Shown piece by piece: positions 11,670-22,703 of a DNA stretch of 51,341 bases. The stretch lies in assembly GCA_015499995.1 (NCBI GenBank), contig JADNRV010000338.1, positions 1 to 51,341 on the forward strand. The letters run 5' to 3'. A program made the position numbers and the translations under genes. The DNA comes from Flammula alnicola. Taxonomy: Eukaryota > Basidiomycota > Agaricomycetes > Agaricales > Strophariaceae. Positions within the stretch are counted from its first letter, which is position 1, and every line of letters begins with the position of its first letter. The notes below the pieces were generated by a model. That model was not told the origin of the DNA and searched no databases. It worked only from the letters and a program-made list of their open reading frames with translations.

Positions 11670-13374
11670 GTTTTCAAATGTGAGAGCATTTAGAAAGACT
11701 GAAGATCATTGATTAATGATCGATGGTCAGACCAGTCATGGCTGGCTTCTCTTTCCTTTACACTGCTTCGGATCATTCACGATCGAGTTGTCAGGGGGTC
11801 CATCGGTAAGTCTCGACACGATGGCAAGCCATTTGTGTCTCCTCCATGACATGAAGCCTTTTTTTATTTGCCTTCATTATTGAATTCGAAGTTCAATTTT
11901 GTAGCGGGAGGATATCCGCCAATGCCAGGACAAAATGGTCTCTTTCTCGTCCGGGTCTCAACCGGGCCTAACGATTTAAAGGACGGACTCATTGGGCAGG
12001 CCTTGTCTTCGCTAGTCTTAAATGTTGGCCAACTCCGTACTAGTAAGTAGTAGGTCTCGACTCCCGAGAGGTCTCGAACTTGAAAGGTCCACAAATGACA
12101 ACCTCAGTCAGCTGCTGTCAGCTGTTGCGAGTCGACTAGACGTCGACATGATTCTACACGATTCCTGGGCTTGCAATTCACTGTATTGTTTCTACTTAAC
12201 GCTGTTAGGACGTAGATCCTCTGATCCTCGCTCTCTGACGGTACAGGCTGGACTACATCTTCGAATCCAGGCAATCAATTCATTAGTGACTCCTTACGAT
12301 GCGGCCTCTGGGGGTTCGATGGTGCCCAGGTCGATGCGTCATACTGTATGGGCATATCATATGGAATTACGTGGTGCCCGTGATACTTCGTTTCACGCGC
12401 GTATATCTCCTTTCTGCGGCGCTCATCCTAGTTCATCCCTTCCAGTCGACTCCTTTCTAGCTTGCAAGAAGCAGAAGATCATCATTGACTTTGCGACGAA
12501 GGACTGAGTATCTACGCATGAACATGAAGTAATGCGGCGCCCGACTCGTCCGGCACATAATTCTATTCGTGGGCGTCGACATGGAGGACTGAATATTATT
12601 GGGACGCCAATTCGCAGTCGAATATTCTCCAACCCGACAATCTTTCACTTGTGCCCACCAACATATCGGAGTAAAGGAAAGGGTTTCTAATATCATTTGA
12701 TGGGCTGGAAAGCAATAATTCAGGTTGAGCTGGAATTTGACTGAAATCCTCACAGGTGGCAGCAGATGTGACGCAACGCTGGCGACGGCTGGCAGTTCTG
12801 AGTCGGGAGGCGATCCGATTTGAAGAACGCGCACTGTACCTTCCTTAAATGGCAAGCGCGGAAACAAAACAAGTTTTTCACAGACTCAGCCGTGGAACGC
12901 GTCGCGCCCACCCTCGATGAAGCACGATAACAGCAAAGGCCTGCATGAAAAGTTCTGTTAACGACTCCGGACTAAGGTATGAGCTTATTATATATTTAGG
13001 AGGGAGACTTCAAAATGAAAGCTAACTTTGACTGCCAGCAGACAGAGGCATGGTGCATGATCTTCATGCCAGTATCACCTTTTTCACAACGCAACGTGAA
13101 AACAACATGGTTCTTCTCTGCAGTGGCATTCATTGGTTAATAAACATGGAAAATGGATGTTGGGTCGTGAAAAGGAAGGAAAAGTGATGCCTTGGACGCA
13201 TTATCCGCATATCCGCCACACAATCAAATGAATCGCGTTTCTCTTACGTCCTCTACTAATGCTTCCTTCCACGAGAATTTTAAAAAGCCTTCAAAAAACG
13301 AGGCTGGAGTCTGGTCTCCCCTCTCTTCTTCCCCTTCGCCCACCAACTCCTCTTCCCCTCCCAAGCAAAAGGCG
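11670..13374. other. Gene-free stretch
   Basis: Upstream regions of the arrestin gene (minus) and the cupredoxin gene (plus). The open frame at 12022-12507 is intronless, lacks motifs and has unconvincing composition. A T-loop-like TTCGAATCC near 12259 has no matching tRNA body. The last 100 bp before 13375 are pyrimidine-rich, usual for fungal core promoters. Confidence 0.45.
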
Positions 13375-14172
13375 ATGCGCTCAGCAGTCCTTTTCGTGCG
13401 TTTTCTTTTGTCTCCACGCATGGACGCGTTTCATTGAAGAGAATATTCATAGCTCGCCCACATTTTCGCATCCGCATGTGCAAAGACCGTCGTCGTCACC
13501 GTGGGTGGTAACAGCACTGACAATCCTATGGGCGTCTTCGACCCCGCAAACGTCGTAGCAGACCAGGGCGATGTCATCCTCTTCAACTGTATGTAGTATT
13601 CTCCTTTCCTGTTCCCCTCTTCTTTATCACCAAAACCAAAATTAACAACCTCAGTGTAGTTACCCTTGGCAACCACACCGCCACCCAGTCGACCTTTGCG
13701 TCCCCCTGCATACCCGCCCATATCACGAACTCAACCATCAATGGCTTCGACTCGTCCTTCCGGAACACCAATAACGGGACCGCGATCACGAACCTCCCTG
13801 TCACCGTCACTGATCCGAATACTACCATCTGGTTCTTTGACTGGAATACATGCGCCCAGGGCGGTGTTGGCGGCATCAACATCAACGGGTCGTCCTTCCA
13901 GACTCTCGACGGGTTCCAGGTGAGTTTTGGTTCAGATATGCATACTCATATATATATACTTAAATATTTCTCCTTTCCAGCGCAACGCCATCCGCCTGAA
14001 CGGTACCGATTCCACCAACTCTTCGAGCAGCTCCTTCTCTCGCACCGCCACTGCAACCTCCTCTACGGCTACCAGCACCACCTCCACCACATCCGCAGCT
14101 AACCGCATTATTATCCATGGCGTATCGGCTTCCATGCCAGTGCTGGCTATTCTCGTTGCCCTTTCTTTTTGA
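13375..14172 (+). CDS. GPI-anchored serine-rich cupredoxin-like secreted protein
   Basis: Four exons: 13375-13395, 13453-13588, 13660-13919 and 13981-14172, giving 202 residues. The first exon encodes only seven residues and splices to complete a signal peptide ending ASACA, so the mature chain begins about residue 18. A small cupredoxin domain follows (about 18-135), with NFTLGNHTATQ at 52-62 and WFFDWNTCAQGG at 110-121. The rest is a Ser/Thr-rich stalk and a hydrophobic C-terminus typical of a GPI signal. Many N-x-S/T sites are present. Usual members keep Cys, a second His and Met at the C-terminal copper loop. Here only the first His (58) is clear, the second His position is Thr and the Met is Gly, so copper binding is doubtful. 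It is probably a cell-wall protein. The first intron acceptor was chosen because it completes the signal peptide. Confidence 0.85.
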
Positions 14173-15100
14173 AGCTCATGATGGTATGACGAATTTTTGA
14201 CCTCTTGCTTGAGTGCACAGAAATGGTTCCAGCGTACGCGTTGTCATATCGCAATGGAGGAATGGGACGTCCTCTAAAGCTGTGTATCTTGAATTTATTG
14301 ATCTTGGTTGTCGCAAATTCGGGGGGGGGGGGTGCTTTTGATTTTTGGGACATAAAGCAGGGTGCCCTTTTTGCCGGAGACGGAATATCTTGGCGTGCCA
14401 TGGACTGGACTTCGATTTTTTCCTTGTAGATTCTGGACAGTTGCGCGCCTTCAGGACATGGATCTTCTTAGTTTCGCGTTGGTCATATATCGCTAACATT
14501 ACCCTCGCTTTAACTCGCGCCCTTTTCTATATGTCCCGTTGATTATTGCTTTTCCTCTTCTTAAGTGCCTTAAATTTACTTATTGGTGCCTAGTTTTTGT
14601 CTTTCCTCCTTTCCTCCTTCCTTTTCTTCTACATTGTCCCTGACTTTATGTTTTGTTGTGGGGTAACTACAGTATGTGCTTGAATATATAGAACTGGTGT
14701 TCAATTCCCTAATTTCTCGAGCTGGACATACAAGTACATCATACTTTTATGAAAGTTGTTTAGTAAATTCAAGCGTAGTTCACTAAGGGGCGACATTCGC
14801 CATTTAATTACCTCCTTGAGTGTTGAGCGATAAATTTCCGGTTGCTGAAGGCCCAGTGGGGTTCGGGCTTGGTGTGTAGTTGAGGAGAAGTTTCTTCACG
14901 TCGATCTTAGGCGCAGCGGTCATATACAAGTTTTTTCTACCTAGATCTGAACAAATGATGTTAGCAAATGATGATCTAAATCGAGTTCAGCAACCTTCAC
15001 CTTTGATAGCGGCTTCCCCTGAATCAGCAGCCTGGCTGCTGAGCGCTGAGCATTGAGAACATGTTGGAGTTTGAATTCGTGGGAGAAATTAAATAGACTC
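14173..15100. other. Convergent intergenic region with poly-G tract
   Basis: This region lies between the 3' ends of the cupredoxin gene (plus) and eIF4G (minus). It contains a 12-base G run at 14321-14332 followed by T-rich DNA. No supported gene was found. Confidence 0.5.
14321..14332 (+). repeat. Poly-G homopolymer (12 nt)
   Basis: An uninterrupted run of G in the 3' flank of the cupredoxin gene. Such runs are replication- and sequencing-unstable, so its length should be treated as approximate. Confidence 0.9.
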
Positions 15101-17824
15101 TCACTTCGACGACTCAGCACCACCCTTCTTGCCAGCAAGTACACTGTATGGTCCGAATGTCATGGGCTGGCCCTTGCCGATCTTGCCAAAGTTAAAGTTG
15201 GACAGATCACCAGCCTTGGGAGGTGGACGAGGAGTACCCGATCCACCACCAGCAACAGCCCAGCCATCGGGGCCAACCTGTGGGTATTCGTTGCAGTCTC
15301 CGCCGCGCTTTGATCCACCACGAGACATGCTGATTTGGCGTTGGTAAGACTCTCTCTCGGCGGCAGCCTTCTCCTTAGCAGCCTGTATTTATATCCTCGT
15401 CAGAAACACTGAAGAACTAGTAAGAAGCTAATAACACGACTTACAGCTTCGTGGATTTGAGCAATCGTTGTAAAAGCAGCGACGCTGTTACGAGTAATCC
15501 ATTTACGTTCACGGAGTTCGATCAAGTCCTATGACATAGTTTAGTAATTTAAACTTTGGTTATAACGGCACTGTATGCTCACCAGGAGCATGTATTGCAT
15601 ACGCGAGGTGACATTGGGACTCTTTGTGAGCTCTTTCATGCGTGAGAAATAGGTGTCAAGGTGGGCGCGAGCCCTGGGGGTATCGAGGATGCCACCAACG
15701 ATGGTAAGAAGTTTGCAAAGCGATTCGAGTTCCTCCTCTTCCGGGTTGTCGACATTACCAAGAAGCTTCTTCACGCACTCGTGCATGATCCGCTCCGTAA
15801 TCATGTGGAACTTGAACAGTTCACCCATGAACTTGATGAGGCCGAGACCCTGGCGCTTAGCCTTCTGAGCGGCGTAGTACTCGTCAGAGTTCACAGCCAA
15901 AGCTGTCCATGTAGCGGTAGCGGCTGTAATATTTTTCGCCGCCCGACCACGCTCAAAGTCTTCTCGACAGCGGTTCAGGAGATACTTGCGGAAGAGTTGG
16001 CCTCCAGCAATAGGTTTGCCTTCGTTGGTCTTGATACCGTTATCCTGAACCTTGGGGCTGATCTGCTCCATCATCTTCCTGCACAGACGCGCATGCATCT
16101 CGGACCATGCAGCTTCATCAGTGGCCTTCTCGAAAACAAGACGAATGACCTGGATGAGCGTTCGACCATCCTTCTCCTTCTCGGACTTGTTGGCCCAAGA
16201 AATGATTTGGTCGGAAATGGAATGGAATTTCTCCATGGTCAACTTGTTAAGGAGACCCTTGACCTTACGGTCCACCATCTCAGGCGAATCGGCGTCGATT
16301 TGCAAGGCCTTCCTGTCCCAACGATTGGCAGAAGCTTGGAGAGGGGCAACAGGCTCGAGGTTCATTTGCTGCTGATTCTGGTAATTGTTGTAACCAGAAC
16401 CATGACTTCGCGGCTGGCCCCCACCACCACCGCCGGCCTTTTTGTTGTGGTCGCGCTTCTCGTCCTGCTTGTTGGGAGCACGATCACGAAGAGGCGCGCC
16501 ACCTGGACCACCTTGGCTGGCGTTCCGCGTCATGGCAATTGGTCGGTTAGCATATTGCATCCCAGGAGCGCCGCTGGCAGCCGCGACACGACCAGCAGAT
16601 GCCGCAAACCTGTCCTCGCTGCTGAGCTTGCTGGCGCCCACAGTAGCGAAGCTGCCCATGCTGAAGGGATTGGCAGCACCTTTGCCGAATGTACCAGGCG
16701 AGAAACCGAGGCCGATAGATCCGTGTCGAGAAGGAGGGGCTGCGCCTGAACCTTGACGATGACGGCCAGATCCACCACCAGCCATGTTGAGTTGGTCGTT
16801 GGGTTCAAGACCAATGGCATCGAGAGGGAGAAGCCTATCAGGCTTCTCCTTGCAGATGGACTTGAACTGCAGGAGGAAGTCTCGGTCATACCTATAGACA
16901 ATGTTAAACGACAGAACAATGTTTCTGGGATAAAAATTACGTACCTGAATTTACCCTCCTTTGCGCCTTGATTTAATTCAGGACGTGGGCTGCTAACGCC
17001 CTCGGGGTATTGTACTGAGGAGATATCAACGATAATGCGAGCTGTTGCAAGAGCGCCTTGGGGAGCAGCCGCAATATTAATGCTCTTGGCGCCAGAGAGG
17101 TCCAAAGTACCAGGTTGTCTTCTGTCGAGCGTTGGCGAGATAGTGTTAATATGTAGACCATCCTTGGGCTTCTCCTTCATTTCTTCCTTCGGAGAGATGG
17201 GAATTTCGGCTTCCTTGCCGTCCTCAGCAATCTTTCCTTCCTGCTTATTCTTCTCCTCGGCCTCCGCCTTCAGCTGAGTTTTTTCCTTCTTCTCCTTATT
17301 CTCCTCCTGCGCAAGACGTAAGCTACGCTGGCCCTCGGATTCTATGCGGATCCTTGCAGGTCTCTGATTAGGGTTCCCAGGACTGCCTTGTCTATACGCG
17401 GCTTTCAAGTTCTCTATGTTTACCTCAGTGCCATCCTGCTTTTTCAGCGTTACTTTCGCTCCGAGTCGAGGTACAAATGCAGTTGAGTCAGCATTCAGGT
17501 GGGGTATCGAGGTGGAGGAAGTGGTGGGAGGGGTCAGTCCACCAATAGGCAACTTTAAACTTGAAGCTGCCTGGTCCTGATCCCTGATAATGTACATCCA
17601 ATTGAATACATCAGATTTGATTAACTTAGGCAAGTAGTAACAATGACTACATACCTTAAATCGTTGTCCTGATAAGAGGAACGTTTCTCGCGCCCTTTAA
17701 CATGGCTCTGAGCAGATATGTCACGGTACTTAATCAATGGCGAAGATTGATATGAGTGTGTTGTTTTTTATGATTCAATTACATTGAAAACACTTACGAC
17801 ATCAGAGACGCCTCTATCCATCAT
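15101..17824 (-). CDS. Translation initiation factor eIF4G
   Basis: Six exons in transcription order: 17824-17798, 17707-17655, 17583-16945, 16891-15583, 15528-15445 and 15382-15101, giving 797 residues. eIF4G is the cytoplasmic scaffold joining eIF4E, eIF4A and eIF3 on capped mRNA. The eIF4E-binding element YDRDFLLQF (Y-x4-L-phi) opens exon 4. A MIF4G domain runs from about NRWDRKALQID through MQYMLLDLIELRERKW. A glycine-rich tail follows, with SMSRGGSKRGG and PKAGDLSNFNFGKIGKG. The N-terminal half is Lys/Glu-rich, with FVPRLGAKVTLKKQDG near its start. No MA3 or W2 domain is present, as usual in fungi. The chosen ATG (two in tandem, 17824 and 17821) gives a protein shorter than many fungal eIF4Gs. 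A further N-terminal exon upstream cannot be excluded, though I found none. Identity is secure; the start is moderately sure. Confidence 0.92.
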
Positions 17825-19462
17825 TTTGGGAGAATAGGATGGTAATGCACAAGTTTCGCAAAGCTGGTCAAAGCTAGGAACCAATTTAAGCGCCCGTAAC
17901 CATTTGTTTGATCAATGATAATCCACGTGATTGACCAGCCACACATGACCCACTGGTGTCAGCCGAGGAGTGACGAGGACCCGGTCCATCTGGCGACCTA
18001 GACCGGTCTGTGTACGAGAACCTCGATACGGCCCCAGGACGGCACAATCTTCCCACTGCCTGGTGTTTCTCGATTCAGTGAGATCCCTGGCTGTGTGTCT
18101 TCAGAATAAGTAGTATCATAGGTTGGGGTGATCATCGATGTCAATATATCTCTTGTCTGTCTCGGATCTCCTCCCTTTGTTGAAATACTGGATTTTTAAT
18201 TTACATGTACTGGCGACAGATCTATAGGCTCTTGGGTCATCGGTTCAACCTTCAAATTGTCGGGAAGTGAGCAACAACTCATAAGCGCATTCAGACGGGC
18301 CTTGTTTAATTAATATTTATCGTGGCGCCCATTGGCAGGCCTGAACTGCAAATATTTGTGATCTATCATTTGCTTTACCACTGCCAGAACAGGTGCATAA
18401 CTTGCAATACATCTGGATTATAGAATGCTCATACATATTCATTGAGCAATTTCTACTGTGAACGTTCATGCAAGGCATTGCTGCCTGCGCTCACATGTGC
18501 GGAGCACATCCTCGGCATCCACTTGGAGGGATCCGTTGCCACAATTCAATTTGTCTGATCGACATTCACTCCGTTGATACTAATTTGGTATGTGCGCCAC
18601 TCTGAGGCCGCTCGACTTCAATTCAGTTATGCATACTGATGTACGGTACAGCTGTTGATAGAATTGTGTATGGAACGTCAATACTTTTTATCTGCCATAA
18701 TATGGGCTTACCCATCGGCATACAGGTGCTTCCTGAGAATAACGTGATGGTTACACATGGAACTCTTGTACTTTCTGTTGTAGTCTGAACGTCCTTGAAA
18801 AAGGTAAACGTAAAGCGTGTTGCAGCCAGTCACACAACCAACGTCGCTATAATATAGTCAACCATTGTTTTCACAGTTATTGGTGAGCACTTTGTATTCT
18901 ATTTTACGAGAGGGAAGTACTTAGGCGTCGCACACTCCCCTCTGTAACACCCTCGGGGTCAATGCCTTTCAAACACATTCCCTGCTTTGGTAATTGTGTC
19001 ACTACTGGCATGTCCCTTTGACTTTGCAGTGTACTCATAGTCCCGAAGAGATGCATGTACGACAGTGATCTTGGGACACTCGTTTGTGATTTGGCGCACG
19101 GCTTCAAGTTCTGATACATTCTAATCCGGCAAACCTGCGGCGATGCGTCGACCTTAAAATGTCAACTGGTGCCTCTGAACACTCAAGAATGCGATGTTTT
19201 GGTAATACCCGATGTCAGAAATGTGAGAAGAATGGGGAGAATCAGAAAATAAGGCCCTACATCCTTCAGTATTTCTCGCATCGAGAATAGCAGCTGAGCT
19301 ATAAGCCCGTGCTGAAATAGATAAAAGGGCATATGTATATATAATTCCGCAGACTTTCCACTATCCCAGACTTCAGCTTATGATGGCAAAGCTTTTCGAC
19401 GCACGCTTGCAGTGGGAGATCAGATGATCCTTGCGAGGTCAACGTTTCACATTCGTGGGACT
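17825..19462. other. Gene-free stretch upstream of eIF4G
   Basis: No gene was recognised. Open frames are short. The 5' flank of eIF4G next to 17825 has no obvious TATA box. Missing N-terminal exons of eIF4G would lie here if they exist, but no frame with the expected Pro/Gln-rich composition is visible. Confidence 0.4.
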
Positions 19463-20064
19463 TCAATCTGGCAGCAGGAGGTTTAAAAATACTTCGTGAG
19501 GCGGGATTGCCTGTTTACGGTTTTCGCTTATCCTTACCATCTTGAGGCAAGTGTTTGTTACCTGGACTTGCTGCGCGCTTCCTGCGGAACTGTGGGTCCT
19601 TGAACGATCAGATGTCGACGTGGAATTAGAGGACGTCAGAAATGTGCGCAGCTCTGAATGTGAATCACGCAGGAGGCCTTCTCCTTTGCGTTTGCCTTCT
19701 GTGGGTTTGCCCTTGCAGTGTAGGTACAGCCATATCGCCCCGAGTAGAAATATAGCACAAGAGCACACAAGGATTCGCAAAGAAAAAACTCTTTCACTAG
19801 TACGCCAACCAGAAGAATGAATTGAGTATGTATGTAAGTCAGAGAATAAGGTGGATCTAAATGTGACTGTGATTGAAACACATCGAGATGGAGAAAAGGA
19901 ACTGCTTTGACTTGGACCCACCTTTCTCGACAAAGCTTCCTATTGTCAAATGCTCCAGATCTAGGTACCTCAGTTAACTGAACAGAAAGACCTATTGTAC
20001 TTGAAAAAGTGTCGATTTGAAGTAGTTTCTTGAGAGGAAGGACGTGAAACGGCGAGTTTACCAC
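19463..20064 (-). CDS. Doubtful fragment of a single-pass membrane protein
   Basis: Two open segments on the minus strand, 20064-19922 and 19796-19463, join in frame through a GT-AG intron. The product has one strong hydrophobic helix, ILVCSCAIFLLGAIWLYL, followed by a basic stop-transfer patch and a Ser/Thr-rich tail (LTSSNSTSTSDRSRTHSS). This resembles the 3' half of the many basidiomycete genes with an extracellular beta-rich domain, one membrane span and a disordered tail. A matching 5' half should lie at 20.1-21.1 kb. Minus-strand open stretches exist there (for example ending NLAGRDQ near 20116), but I could not assemble a convincing domain. It may be a decayed gene or chance. Confidence 0.3.
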
Positions 20065-21280
20065 CTAGGGCTTTCTATCACATAGAGTAGCTCCGAATCT
20101 TCAGAATATTATCGTTCACACTTGATCACGTCCTGCCAGATTGTCCAGAGCGCTTTCGTGGACCTGGTACACAAGGGAGTTATTTAAACCATCGACCCAA
20201 TAGATATGGATTGTACACACAGAGAGAGTTTGATAGACTTCTGCGGTTGATGATACTACTCGAGTAACGCAAAATTCAGACAAGATTAGGAGAAAACGGG
20301 GTACCGATTTCTTAAGTAGATGAGTGACAAAATCAGAAGGGCTAAAGAGCATCTGGCGGGAACACACGGAGGCATATCTTCTATCGGGAGGTTTCAAAGT
20401 TTGTCGCCACGGACAAAGCAGCACCCTATCGCAGCCTGCAGGAGGGTGACAGAGGCTAGCACCCTGTCAGTGCTTGTCAGTGTTCGCAATGAGCGTATTC
20501 AATGAGTAAATACACGTACCTACATGACATGACATGGAAGGATAAGATGATCAATGCCTGGGATAAGCGACAAAACTTCGGTCATGTCTGTACTTAACGC
20601 ATACTGCAGTGCCATGGTCGGCTCACTAGGTGTAGAAGTCCTGTCGAACGTGAATTATCAGTAGTAGTAACCAGGTTTAATTAGACCCACTAACGATACA
20701 TATTCTCGAAGTACCTACAGTCGAACATGCGTGAGTAGGTTAACCATCAGAGCAGTGTTGAAGTGACCTTGATCTCCCCATAAACAGACATCCAAAAAGG
20801 AACAAGGGACTGGAGGCTCGCCATCCCAATTTGGAAGAGTGTTTGTCGGTGCTTCCTGTTTTGGACCGCGACACCCATGCCGTGCAAAATACAAGGTTGA
20901 TGGCAAGGAATACTTTTCAGAAACTATGTACAGAAAAATCCGTCTATATACCCCCGCTCCTGAGAATTCTATCCCCGGTAAGTCTCTACAACATGTTTTT
21001 GCTTCCGTTTTCACCTTCGCTAATTCTGGTTCAATGCGATTTTCATCCGTTGTTTGCCCCCGCGGCAGTCACAGTATACAGGAAACCCCGAATCCAGGTG
21101 CCTAATCCGAAGGCGGCATGGCAGTGTCCCATCTTTTTTGAAGGTGCCGCTTCGACATTTCCCAAGCCCTTCAGATTCTCACAGATCTCCCAGATGACCG
21201 AGTAGTTCCTTCATTGACAGTCTTCCGCATTTGGACGACCCCTTGTCCATACTCTTGCCTTCGCAACCTTTGCCCAGAGG
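20065..21280. other. Unresolved stretch
   Basis: Open segments occur on both strands. On the plus strand 20839-20981 reads VDGKEYFSETMYRK and ends at a donor-like GTAAGT. On the minus strand the overlapping frame reads GIEFSGAGVYRRIF. Neither could be extended to a complete gene, so none is annotated. Confidence 0.35.
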
Positions 21281-21287
21281 TATAAAT
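21281..21287 (+). promoter_or_regulatory. TATA box (TATAAAT)
   Basis: A TATAAAT element lies 112 bp upstream of the start codon of the small secreted peptide gene, a normal spacing for a fungal TATA promoter of a regulated, strongly expressed gene. Confidence 0.55.
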
Positions 21288-21398
21288 CCAAGATGATCGA
21301 GCAGGAAGGAACTCGACATCGTATAAGGAGCCAACTCGTCGTCCCCTACCCCACTGCAACACGTTAGCGATCCCTCTTCTAACACCAGAACAGCCAAA

Positions 21399-21696
21399 AT
21401 GCAATTCAAATTCTTCACCACTGCTCTCCTCGTCTGCAGTAAGCATCATGTGGCTTCTATTCTTTCTACCGTGCTGTGCTGATCTTACAATCTAGTGACC
21501 GCTCTTGTGTCTGCTGCGCCCGTTCCAGTCACCTCACCTCCACTTGATGTCGAGTCTCGTGAGACTGTTGTAAGTCCTAACTGCATTCTGAGGAATCTAC
21601 CAGCGGCTTAATTATTCCTAGGCTCGGGACACAAACAACGAAGTCGCTCGAGAACCTTCCCCGGAACCCATGTGTGCGAAGTTCCAGTGCTGGTAA
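21399..21696 (+). CDS. Small secreted peptide precursor, alpha-pheromone-like C-terminus
   Basis: Three exons: 21399-21438, 21496-21569 and 21622-21696, giving 62 residues. Both introns are GT-AG and keep frame, and a TATA box lies upstream. The protein starts with a classic signal peptide (MQFKFFTTALLVC... cleaved near VSAA). A short pro-region follows with single-Arg sites (ESRE, VARD, VARE) and then EPSPEP directly before the last eight residues, MCAKFQCW. Ascomycete alpha-type pheromone precursors have the same plan: signal peptide, Kex2-type release, X-Pro or X-Ala dipeptide trimming, and a short peptide with two Cys ending in C-W. Here the Cys are three residues apart rather than six and the G-Q pair is lacking, so this is resemblance, not homology shown. 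It carries no CaaX box, unlike normal basidiomycete pheromones. It could equally be an unrelated secreted signalling or antimicrobial peptide. Confidence 0.7.
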
Positions 21697-22537
21697 CACC
21701 CAGACCCAGCCTCCACTGCACTCTCGAGCAAACCATGCTATTTATCTCGAGACTTTCTCCTCCCCCCTCCGCCTGATTCGAGCAAACCTCTATCTACAAC
21801 CATTATCCGCCAACCCTCTTCCACTTGAAAATATCAAGGTCGATCATTCACACCTAGGATTCGACTATCCGTCTCGCGCAAAATCTTTCACTGTCCCTAC
21901 TCGATTTTTATTTCTATTTGTTCTTGGAATCGCCATCTTGTTTATTCTGCGGCTTTCGTTCGGCTCTCAGTCTGCTGACGCCGTCCCCACGTTCGTTACA
22001 TCACTCGTCTCTCCTTCCTTATCCACTCTCCTTTATATTTCAACAACTCGCTCGACCGGCAATCGCACATCAAGCCCTCATCGATATCCCCCACCAATCC
22101 CCCTGCCATCGTGACCCCACCTCCTTCACACGCAGTGCTGGCACGCGAAGGCTGGTTCGAGCGATTTATCGTCTTTCCCTCTCATTTTGGAGGCCCCCAT
22201 TCATCTATTTATCCATCGTACTTGCTATCTTTGCTCAGCTATCCTCCCTCGTCGACCTCCCGTCTCTTTACTGTATCCAACATAGTCACCAGCTGTATCG
22301 ATAGATCTGGATCTGGACTGTCCTGGTTGTCTTAATAATAGACTTGTATCTTTAGCTTTAAGCTTTCGTTTCTGTTGTCGTTCTCGTCATACCAACTGTA
22401 CACTAGCAGCATCAAATATTCGACCTCATGCTTTTCGTATTTTGAGCATGAGAACTGCGCGAGAGTTCAGTCTTTCAGGGTGATGTCATATCTCAGTGAC
22501 GACAATGAGTAAGGGTGTGCATACATGTACATTCAAT
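21697..22537. other. Intergenic, pyrimidine-rich plus strand
   Basis: This is the 3' flank of the small peptide gene and of the F-box gene (convergent). The plus strand is rich in C and T, which keeps several frames open up to 146 codons, but none has a credible motif or splice structure. Confidence 0.45.
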
Positions 22538-22703
22538 CTATCGAGAAAATTCACGACGCGCTGAAGGCAAACCGGTCTTTGCACTGGCCTCCGTAAGTTT
22601 AGCCCACCACGGTTCCCTATAATTATCCGGACTAATATTTATTATATTGACGAGACGAGGAAGTTGAGGGGCATTTTCTTGCAGCATCCGAGCGAAATCC
22701 CTG

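Noticed and set aside
12230..12290. tRNA-like T-loop word TTCGAATCC
   Set aside because: No pairing T-stem, anticodon arm or acceptor stem could be drawn around it.
14321..14332. Poly-G run as a G-quadruplex or regulatory element
   Set aside because: A single homopolymer in a 3' flank; there are no spaced G-tracts, so only the repeat itself is recorded.
15661..16749. 362-codon open frame on the plus strand
   Set aside because: It lies antisense to the well-supported MIF4G exon of eIF4G and has no family features; it is open by codon bias of the opposite strand.
20839..21105. Plus-strand frame containing VDGKEYFSETMYRK with a donor-like end
   Set aside because: It looked like part of an extracellular domain of basidiomycete membrane proteins, but no upstream signal or downstream membrane exon on the plus strand fits, and an equally open minus-strand frame overlaps it.
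21674..22114. 146-codon frame with a hydrophobic segment downstream of the small peptide gene
   Set aside because: It starts inside the peptide gene's last exon in another frame. The pyrimidine-rich composition explains both openness and hydrophobicity, and no family match is evident.
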